Under the pieces are notes generated by a model. That model was not told where the DNA came from. It did no database searches and saw nothing but the letters and a program-made list of their open reading frames with translations. A program made the position numbers and the translations under genes. From positions 1 to 10,716 of the forward strand of contig JAEWLD010000008.1 in the NCBI GenBank assembly GCA_023393485.1: a stretch of DNA of 10,716 nucleotides, read 5' to 3'. This document shows positions 1 to 4,732 of the stretch, one piece after another. Each line of letters starts with the position of its first letter. Position 1 is the stretch's first letter. The stretch is from Bacteroidota bacterium. Its GTDB lineage: Bacteria; Bacteroidota; Bacteroidia; Flavobacteriales; Flavobacteriaceae.

Positions 1-11
1 ATACACTTTAA

Positions 12-587
12 TTTCTGATTACCCTAACACAAAAACACGACTGCATTTTTATCCGCGGCAATCACGATGAGTTGCTGCTGCAATGGCTTTTGGGCAAGGA
101 AAATGCGCTTTGGCATCAGCACGGCGGCATGGCAACGATGCTGTCTTATACAGATCTCGATACCGATGTCAAATCAAAACACATCTCGTTCCTTGAATCA
201 TTGATCGATTATCATATCGACGACAAAAATCGGCTGTTTGTCCACGCCGGATTCACGAATCTTCACGGAGTCGACCACGAATATTATCCGCGGCTTTTAT
301 ATTGGGACAGGACGTTGTGGGAAACCGCAGTCGCACTTGATGGAACTATCGCAAAAGACGATGTGAACTATCCGCGAAGGTTTCTGCAGTATCACGAAAT
401 TTACATCGGCCATACACCGGTTACGAAAATTGGCGAGTCAGTCCCGACCAAGCGCGCCAACGTATGGAATATCGACACCGGAGCCGGATTCGCCGGAAAA
501 ATCTCAATGATTGATGTAGACAGTAAAACTTTTTGGCAAAGCGACAATTTGCCGGACTTGTATCCTGGCGAAAAAGGCCGGAATTAA
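12..587 (+). CDS. PPP-type metallophosphatase, C-terminal part, frame interrupted near window start
   Basis: This is the C-terminal two-thirds of a calcineurin-like (PPP/Ap4A-hydrolase-like) metallophosphoesterase, a cytosolic enzyme that hydrolyses phosphoesters with a two-metal centre. The frame shows IRGNHDE at 51-71, holding the metal-binding Asn and general-acid His. It then shows LFVHAGF with a metal His at 243-245, YIGHTP with a second metal His at 411-413, and a family-typical tail containing NIDTGAGF. The N-terminal GDxHG and GDxxDRG metal motifs should lie upstream, outside the window. The frame has a TAA at 9-11, directly before residues that still look like family sequence (FLITLTQKHDCIF). 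A restart at the TTG at 72 would lose the GNHD motif, so it is unlikely to give an active enzyme. Either the gene is frameshifted or the sequence has an error here. It ends flush against the convergent lipoprotein gene with no terminator between. Substrate cannot be told. Confidence 0.8.
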   Translation, partial: FLITLTQKHDCIFIRGNHDELLLQWLLGKENALWHQHGGMATMLSYTDLDTDVKSKHISFLESLIDYHIDDKNRLFVHAGFTNLHGVDHEYYPRLLYWDRTLWETAVALDGTIAKDDVNYPRRFLQYHEIYIGHTPVTKIGESVPTKRANVWNIDTGAGFAGKISMIDVDSKTFWQSDNLPDLYPGEKGRN

Positions 588-944
588 CTACAACGGTGTA
601 AGCGCAACATTTCGCGTCGTGGTCAGCGAATGGCAGCCGGGTTTTAAAACCAAAACGCCTTCTTCAGTAAAGGTTTGATAACCTGATTTTGTTACCGTCA
701 GGGTAAAAGTGCCTTCCTGATCATACAGCCCGATAAAATGACCTTCGTTTTGTGGAAGATCTGAAGAAAATGCGCCCTCGGTTACATTTACGACAACGCC
801 GAATGTCAACACTTCATCGGTAACGGCATCGGTAACAACAACGTCGATACCGGCAACTTCGGCGCCGCTGCAGGGCGTGTTGTCATCGAGGTCATCGCCA
901 CAGGACAACAAGAAAAAAAGCGAAAAGAGCGCAAGGTATTTCAT
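588..944 (-). CDS. Small lipoprotein with a carboxypeptidase-regulatory-like beta domain
   Basis: This encodes 118 residues from the ATG at 942-944. I prefer it to the ATG at 960-962 because it starts directly at the signal peptide (MKYLALFSLFFLLSC) and lies about 10 nt after the expected start site of a candidate -7 box at 960-967. The lipobox is LLSC with the lipidated Cys at residue 15. It is followed by GDDLDD, an acidic run like the flavobacterial export signals that place lipoproteins on the cell surface. Residues 30-118 look like one beta-sandwich of the carboxypeptidase-regulatory/Ig type (GTFTLTVTKSGYQTF is typical). Cys25 and Cys104 could form a disulfide. No catalytic residues are visible and the function is unknown. 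The gene lies downstream of the aldehyde dehydrogenase on the same strand but beyond that gene's terminator, so it probably has its own transcript. Confidence 0.85.
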   Translation of the reverse strand: MKYLALFSLFFLLSCGDDLDDNTPCSGAEVAGIDVVVTDAVTDEVLTFGVVVNVTEGAFSSDLPQNEGHFIGLYDQEGTFTLTVTKSGYQTFTEEGVLVLKPGCHSLTTTRNVALTPL

Positions 945-959
945 AGCAAAGGATTTATC

Positions 960-967
960 CAAATATA
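960..967 (-). promoter_or_regulatory. Candidate flavobacterial -7 box for the small lipoprotein
   Basis: The minus strand reads TATATTTG, a full match to the Bacteroidota TAnnTTTG consensus. A start site about 6 nt downstream would leave roughly 10 nt before the ATG at 944. No clear TTG is present at the usual -33 spacing, so this is moderate evidence. Confidence 0.4.
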
Positions 968-976
968 ACGAAAATT

Positions 977-1008
977 AAAAAGCCGCTTCGGTCAGAAACG
1001 GCTTTTTT
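977..1008 (-). terminator. Intrinsic terminator of the aldehyde dehydrogenase gene
   Basis: Arms AAAAAGCCG (977-985) and CGGCTTTTT (999-1007) form a 9-bp stem with a 13-nt loop. On the minus strand it starts 5 nt after the aldehyde dehydrogenase stop and ends in a U-tract. The flanking A and T runs mean it could also act on the plus strand. Confidence 0.75.
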
Positions 1009-1012
1009 AAAA

Positions 1013-2566
1013 TTACAAGTCAAACTTGATGCCTTGTGCAAGCGGCAGGTTCGTCGTGTAATTTATAGTGTTTGTCTGCCTTCTCATATAAATTTTCCAA
1101 GCGTCTGAACCCGATTCGCGGCCGCCGCCGGTTTCTTTTTCACCGCCGAATGCGCCGCCGATCTCAGCGCCCGAAGTTCCGATGTTGACATTCGCAATAC
1201 CGCAATCAGATCCGGCAACTGAAAGGAAACGCTCCGCCTCGCGCAGGTTATTGGTCATGATGGCCGATGACAGGCCTTGTGCGACGCCGTTTTGCAACTC
1301 AATTGCGTTTTCGACATCGCCCGAATATTTCAATAGGTACAAAACCGGAGCGAAAGTCTCATGCTGGACGATTGCCATTCCGTTTGAAGCTTCGGCGATT
1401 GCCGGTTTCACATAGCAGCCGCTTTCATAGCCTTCACCAGAAAGCACGCCGCCTTCAACGATGATTTTTCCGCCTTGCGCAACAACCTGCTCCAACGCCT
1501 TGTTGTATTGCTCAACTGCATGCGTATCAATCAGCGGACCGACGTGGTTGTTTTGGTCGAGTGGATTGCCAATGCGCAATTGCCCGTAAGCGCTGACGAT
1601 GGCATCTTTCACCTTATCGTAAATGCTTTCATGGATAATCAATCGACGTGTTGAAGTACAACGCTGTCCGGCAGTTCCGACCGCGCCGAAAACCGCACCG
1701 ATGACTGTCATTTTGATGTCTGCGTCCGGCGTGACGATGATGGCGTTGTTGCCGCCGAGTTCCAAAAGCGATTTGCCCAAACGCTTAGCAACGTCCTGTG
1801 CGACGAGTTTGCCCATTCGCGTTGAACCGGTTGCTGAAACAAGCGGAACTCTTGGGTCGGCGGTCATCAATTGGCCGATTTTGTAATCGCCGTTAACGAG
1901 GCACGAAATGCCTTCAGGCAAGTTGTTTTCACGCAATACTTCGGCGATGATATTTTGGCAGGCGATGCCGCACAAAGGTGTTTTTTCTGATGGTTTCCAG
2001 ATACAGACGTCGCCGCAAATCCAGGCGAGCGCGGTGTTCCAGGACCAAACCGCAACCGGGAAATTGAATGCCGAAATAATTCCGACGATTCCCAGCGGAT
2101 GATATTGCTCGTACATTCTGTGTCCCGGACGTTCAGAGTGCATGGTCAAGCCGTGCAACTGGCGCGACAGCCCGACAGCAAAATCGCAGATGTCAATCAT
2201 TTCCTGGACTTCGCCGTAACCTTCCTGGAGCGATTTGCCCATTTCATACGAAACCAATTTGCCGAGCGCTTCTTTGTGGACGCGCAATTTCTCGCCGAAT
2301 TGACGCACGATTTCACCGCGTTTTGGTGCAGGCATCAAACGGAAAGTCTTGAAAGCTTCTTCGGCTTTCTTCATCGCTTTTTCGTAATCAGCTTGTGTTG
2401 ACATGCGGACTTTACCGATCAATTGGCCGTCTACCGGCGAATAGGATTCAAGGATTTCGCCCGAGGCAAAGTTGTCAAGACCGGTTGATGTGCCGTCATT
2501 GATTTCCCTGATGCCAAGTTGCTGGAGTGCTTCGGCCATGCCGAAAGTATCTGTTGCTGTGATCAT
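1013..2566 (-). CDS. amaB: ALDH7-family aldehyde dehydrogenase (aminoadipate-semialdehyde / piperideine-6-carboxylate dehydrogenase type)
   Basis: This is an NAD(P)-dependent aldehyde dehydrogenase of 517 residues from the ATG at 2564-2566. The frame stays open to 2716, but the upstream part translates repeat-rich intergenic DNA, and a -7 box at 2587-2594 fits the shorter start. The catalytic set is complete: Asn168 (SAFNFP), Lys191 (IWKPSEK), the Glu269 base (LELGG), the Cys303 nucleophile (AGQRC) and Glu403 (HETFAP). ALDH7 character shows in GAVGTAGQRCTSTRRL, GNNAIIV and the C-terminal WKIYMRRQT. In that family the enzyme oxidises alpha-aminoadipate semialdehyde (in equilibrium with piperideine-6-carboxylate) to aminoadipate in lysine degradation. 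The next gene on the same strand is 3-hydroxyanthranilate dioxygenase, so a role on a kynurenine-pathway semialdehyde is an alternative, though sequence type favours lysine. It has a clear terminator. The symbol reflects family membership; substrate is inferred. Confidence 0.92.
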   Translation of the reverse strand: MITATDTFGMAEALQQLGIREINDGTSTGLDNFASGEILESYSPVDGQLIGKVRMSTQADYEKAMKKAEEAFKTFRLMPAPKRGEIVRQFGEKLRVHKEALGKLVSYEMGKSLQEGYGEVQEMIDICDFAVGLSRQLHGLTMHSERPGHRMYEQYHPLGIVGIISAFNFPVAVWSWNTALAWICGDVCIWKPSEKTPLCGIACQNIIAEVLRENNLPEGISCLVNGDYKIGQLMTADPRVPLVSATGSTRMGKLVAQDVAKRLGKSLLELGGNNAIIVTPDADIKMTVIGAVFGAVGTAGQRCTSTRRLIIHESIYDKVKDAIVSAYGQLRIGNPLDQNNHVGPLIDTHAVEQYNKALEQVVAQGGKIIVEGGVLSGEGYESGCYVKPAIAEASNGMAIVQHETFAPVLYLLKYSGDVENAIELQNGVAQGLSSAIMTNNLREAERFLSVAGSDCGIANVNIGTSGAEIGGAFGGEKETGGGRESGSDAWKIYMRRQTNTINYTTNLPLAQGIKFDL

Positions 2567-2586
2567 GATAATTGAAGTTTGAAGCG

Positions 2587-2594
2587 CAAAGTTA
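2587..2594 (-). promoter_or_regulatory. Candidate -7 box for the aldehyde dehydrogenase
   Basis: The minus strand reads TAACTTTG, matching TAnnTTTG, 20 nt before the ATG at 2566. A start site near 2580 would give a leader of about 14 nt. No TTG sits at 17-19 nt spacing; the nearest is 12 nt upstream, inside the AATTGACA repeat cluster. The match is to the -7 element only. Confidence 0.4.
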
Positions 2595-2700
2595 ATTGAT
2601 AATTGACAATTGACACCCGATCGAAGCGAATTGTTTGGAGCGCAGCGGAAAAAATTGACAATTGGGAAAAATGATGAAGATTTTACAATTGACGACAGGG
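2594..2700. repeat. Cluster of AATTGACA-type short repeats
   Basis: Variants of the palindromic unit AATTGACAATTG recur at 2594-2615, 2652-2666 and 2685-2693, separated by purine-rich spacers. Similar CAATTGTCAATT strings are, from memory, frequent between genes in Flavobacterium. They make up most of the 248-nt stretch between the dioxygenase stop and the dehydrogenase start, with the structured repeat at 2729-2807. The stretch 2701-2728 shows nothing recognisable. Confidence 0.55.
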
Positions 2701-2728
2701 TTTCGTGGCGTAGCACACCGACCGATCT

Positions 2729-2807
2729 GCGTTAGCGATAGCAGCGGTTATCCTTTTTGAGCTCGCGAAAAAAGATAAAAGCGAATAGCGCGGGCCGAAG
2801 GCAACGC
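2729..2807 (-). repeat. Structured intergenic repeat, copy 1 (short form)
   Basis: Read on the minus strand, this element begins about 8 nt after the last base of the dioxygenase stop. P1 is an outer 5-bp helix, GCGTT (2807-2803) with AACGC (2733-2729). P2 is a small hairpin directly inside it, GCC-TTC-GGC (2802-2794). The box CCGCGCTATTCGCT abuts P2. P3 is an AT-rich hairpin at 2776-2750 running from ATCTTTTT to AAAAAGGAT. The box CCGCTGCTATCGCT then leads into the closing P1 strand. The same order occurs in the copy at 10444-10561, with 12 of 14 bases identical in each box. It encodes no protein. It may be a mobile or dispersed repeat, a structured 3'-UTR element or a processing signal. Confidence 0.7.
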
Positions 2808-2814
2808 CCAAAAA

Positions 2815-3339
2815 CTACTCAATATATCGGGAATCAGCTTCCATCACGGTGCCACACTGGTCGCAGGTTCGCAAATCTTTTGAGTTGTAAAAGTGTTTGT
2901 AATGCGGCAGGAAGTCCTTTTCAATATCGTTGAGCTCAAAGTAGACTTCGTAAAGTTGGTGGTTGCAATTTTCACAAAACCACAAAAGACCGTCGGTGTA
3001 GCCTTTTCCGGCGCGTTTGCGTTCAACGACAAGCCCGATCGAGCCTTCGCTGCGGATTGGCGAATGTGGCGTTTTTGCCGGATGCAAATACATATCGCCG
3101 GCGTTCAAAACCATTTCCTTGCGCGCGCCGTGCTCCTGGACGATGACCTTTATTGTGCCTTCCAGCTGGTAAAACCACTCTTCGGTTTCGTTGTAGTGGT
3201 AATCTTTACGTGCGTTGGGCCCGGCAACGACCATGATGATGTAATCTTCCGAATCGGGGAAAATGTTTTTATTGCCTACCGGCGGCTTGAGCAAATGGCG
3301 GTTTTCATTGAGCCATTTTTGGAAATTGAAGGGTTTCAT
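2815..3339 (-). CDS. nbaC: 3-hydroxyanthranilate 3,4-dioxygenase
   Basis: This cytosolic, Fe(II)-dependent cupin dioxygenase opens the ring of 3-hydroxyanthranilate with O2 to give 2-amino-3-carboxymuconate semialdehyde, the branch point between quinolinate/NAD synthesis and tryptophan degradation. At 174 residues it matches the bacterial family. The iron ligands are visible as His48, Glu54 (YHYNETEEWFYQ) and His92 (TPHSPIRS), and the substrate-carboxylate arginines as Arg44 and Arg96. The rubredoxin-like second metal site is intact, with CENC (Cys122, Cys125) and CDQC (Cys159, Cys162). Spacing between ligands agrees with the structurally known Cupriavidus enzyme. It sits between the exported EEP gene and the aldehyde dehydrogenase, all on one strand, but terminator-like and repeat sequences separate them. 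No other kynurenine-pathway gene is in the window. I found no convincing promoter; the 5' side carries the inverted repeat at 3355-3480. Confidence 0.95.
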   Translation of the reverse strand: MKPFNFQKWLNENRHLLKPPVGNKNIFPDSEDYIIMVVAGPNARKDYHYNETEEWFYQLEGTIKVIVQEHGARKEMVLNAGDMYLHPAKTPHSPIRSEGSIGLVVERKRAGKGYTDGLLWFCENCNHQLYEVYFELNDIEKDFLPHYKHFYNSKDLRTCDQCGTVMEADSRYIE

Positions 3340-3348
3340 AAGCGAAAG

Positions 3349-3480
3349 GTCAAAAGTCGAAAGTCAAAAGTCGAAAGAATCGACGCAGACATATTACATA
3401 GCTAATTTAAACAAAAAATGCCGGAATTAACCGGCACTTTTCTGTCTTTTCTTTTATCTTTCAACTTTTGACTTTCGACT
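3349..3480. repeat. 23-bp inverted repeat flanking a terminator, with a tandem 14-mer in one arm
   Basis: The arms are 3355-3377 and 3458-3480. The reverse complement of the right arm matches the left arm at 22 of 23 bases. The left arm overlaps a perfect tandem of the 14-mer GTCAAAAGTCGAAA (3349-3362 and 3363-3376). The terminator hairpin at 3413-3440 lies between the arms. On the minus strand the first arm starts one base past the EEP stop and the last repeat unit ends about 9 nt before the dioxygenase ATG, so read-through RNA could fold the whole 142-nt intergenic region into one long stem. Confidence 0.8.
3413..3440 (-). terminator. Intrinsic terminator after the EEP gene
   Basis: TGCCGG (3419-3424), the 6-nt loop AATTAA and CCGGCA (3431-3436) form a 6-bp GC-rich stem. 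A 6-nt A run on the left becomes the U-tract on the minus strand. It lies about 42 nt after the EEP stop and before the dioxygenase gene. Confidence 0.7.
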
Positions 3481-3481
3481 C

Positions 3482-4597
3482 TTACTTCACTTCCTTAATC
3501 AAATAAATATATACCGGAAAGTGGTCGCTGTAACCAACATCGGTCAGGGAATGCCTGAGCGGATAACCTTTATACTGTCCGGTTGTCTGGATCATAAACG
3601 GTTTGTTGTAGATTCCGGCTTTCCAATAATGCCATGACGAATAGTCGTTTTCCCTGATAAATGGCTGGGTAAACATAATGATATCGAAAATATCCCACGC
3701 GTCACGGTAAGCAATCGATCCGTAACCTTTATTGGCCATTTCCTCAAACGGGTTGTAGATGCCTTTGGCGGCAATCTGCTCTTTTTTGCCTTTCGCACCG
3801 ACTTCTACCCTGACCGATTTGTTGAAACTGCCATCGTTCAGGTCACCGAGGATAATCACTTTTGCATCTGGATTAATTGTCTGAAGCGAATCTGTGATGT
3901 GGCGCGTAAGTCTGGCAGCAGCCTCGCGGTACGGGGAACTTCTCTTTTCACCGCCGGAACGCGACGGCCAGTGGCAAACTATTACGCTGATTTCTTCACC
4001 GTCGAGCAATCCGGTTACAAGCAATTGGTCACGTGTGTAAATGCGCGAGCCTTGCGATTCTTCGGTTTTGTCATCAGTGGCTTCAACGTTTTCCTTGCCA
4101 GCTTTCTCTTTCTCGCGACCGGTCAAATCCTTTGAATAGATGTAGAGCGGAATATTTTTGTAGCTGGTCGGCTTAAAATGTTTCTTTTGGTAGAGAAATC
4201 CTACATCGATGCCGCGCTTGTCGGGAGAATCAAAATGGACAATGCCGTAGTCAAATGGTGCCAATTGCGGATCGCGGACAAGGTCTTCAAGAACGCCGCG
4301 GTTCTCAATCTCGGAACAACCGAGAATTGTTGGGGCGTTGCGCTGTTTGTCACTCGTGCCGATGCCTGGAATGACTTTGCCGAGGTTTTTGATTTTTTGT
4401 TTGTAACGCGCCGAAGTCCAGTTCTGCGCGCCTTTTGGCAGCCATTCTTCGTCATTGTTGGGTTGGTTGATGGTATCGAAAAGGTTTTCCAGGTTCCAAA
4501 ATCCTATGGTATGTACAATGTATTTTTTTTCCTGCGCTTTGACCCCCAAAATTGAAGATACGACAAATAAAAGGGCGATAAATTTTTTAATTCTCAT
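3482..4597 (-). CDS. Exported endonuclease/exonuclease/phosphatase (EEP) family protein
   Basis: This is a 371-residue enzyme of the DNase I/EEP fold, whose members cut phosphodiester or phosphate-ester bonds using Mg2+ (nucleases, sphingomyelinases, inositol phosphatases). Residues 1-21 form a signal peptide (ends GVKAQ), so it acts in the periplasm or outside. The expected motifs appear in order: FWNLENLFD with Asn35; CSEIEN with metal-binding Glu97; KRGIDVGFL (128-135); CHWPSR with catalytic His209; LGDLND with Asp252 and Asn254; and YSDHFPVY with the Asp358-His359 pair. The fold is therefore intact. Residues 156-185 are a lysine- and glutamate-rich insertion, probably a surface loop. The substrate is not determined by sequence. 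It is transcribed away from the TonB-dependent receptor operon, which suggests shared work in cleaving and importing a substrate. The start directly precedes the signal peptide. A terminator follows it. Confidence 0.9.
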   Translation of the reverse strand: MRIKKFIALLFVVSSILGVKAQEKKYIVHTIGFWNLENLFDTINQPNNDEEWLPKGAQNWTSARYKQKIKNLGKVIPGIGTSDKQRNAPTILGCSEIENRGVLEDLVRDPQLAPFDYGIVHFDSPDKRGIDVGFLYQKKHFKPTSYKNIPLYIYSKDLTGREKEKAGKENVEATDDKTEESQGSRIYTRDQLLVTGLLDGEEISVIVCHWPSRSGGEKRSSPYREAAARLTRHITDSLQTINPDAKVIILGDLNDGSFNKSVRVEVGAKGKKEQIAAKGIYNPFEEMANKGYGSIAYRDAWDIFDIIMFTQPFIRENDYSSWHYWKAGIYNKPFMIQTTGQYKGYPLRHSLTDVGYSDHFPVYIYLIKEVK

Positions 4598-4619
4598 AAA
4601 AGGGATATTAATTTAAGGT

Positions 4620-4637
4620 GAAGAATTTAAATTCTTC
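4620..4637. promoter_or_regulatory. Perfect 18-bp palindrome in the divergent promoter region
   Basis: The 18 nt read identically on both strands (GAAGAATTTAAATTCTTC). It lies 22 nt from the EEP start codon and begins where transcription from the -7 box at 4643-4650 would start. It could be an operator for a dimeric regulator or a 5'-end hairpin in the EEP mRNA. Its AT richness makes chance more likely than for a GC-rich palindrome. Confidence 0.45.
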
Positions 4638-4642
4638 GGGGT

Positions 4643-4650
4643 CAAAAGTA
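4643..4650 (-). promoter_or_regulatory. Candidate -7 box for the EEP gene
   Basis: The minus strand reads TACTTTTG, matching TAnnTTTG, 45 nt before the EEP ATG. No clear -33 TTG is seen. Confidence 0.4.
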
Positions 4651-4670
4651 AATAATAATATTAAATCGTG

Positions 4671-4678
4671 TACATTTG
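4671..4678 (+). promoter_or_regulatory. Candidate -7 box for the receptor operon
   Basis: TACATTTG matches TAnnTTTG and lies 54 nt before the chosen receptor start. Transcription from about 4684 would exclude the upstream ATG at 4676 and leaves a leader near 49 nt. With the minus-strand box at 4643-4650 it gives a compact divergent promoter pair. No -33 TTG is visible at standard spacing. Confidence 0.4.
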
Positions 4679-4711
4679 CGGGCTGTTAAGTTTTTACTAA
4701 CGAGCGGAGCG

Positions 4712-4728
4712 AATATTAATCTAATATT
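4712..4728 (+). other. Small AT-rich hairpin just before the receptor start codon
   Basis: AATATTA (4712-4718) and TAATATT (4722-4728) pair perfectly around a 3-nt loop, ending 4 nt before the ATG at 4733. All pairs are A-U, so the hairpin is weak, but its place suggests a possible effect on translation initiation. Confidence 0.3.
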
Positions 4729-4732
4729 ATTT

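Noticed and set aside
2099..2401. Open frame of 100 codons on the plus strand
   Set aside because: It lies antisense inside the aldehyde dehydrogenase, whose catalytic motifs are all intact; the frame shows no family features.
2567..2716. N-terminal extension of the aldehyde dehydrogenase by 50 residues
   Set aside because: The extension translates the AATTGACA repeat cluster and the candidate -7 box, and ALDH7 homology begins only after the ATG at 2566.
2729..2807. Structured repeat as an ordinary terminator
   Set aside because: The P3 hairpin is not followed by a U-tract on the sense strand, and conserved sequence continues on both sides of it.
3349..3376. Tandem 14-mer as a CRISPR array
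   Set aside because: The two units abut without a spacer, are too short, and no cas gene is present.
2893..3405. Open frame of 170 codons on the plus strand
   Set aside because: It is the mirror of the dioxygenase gene, which has every metal ligand and the second metal site. The length is explained by codon bias of the real gene.
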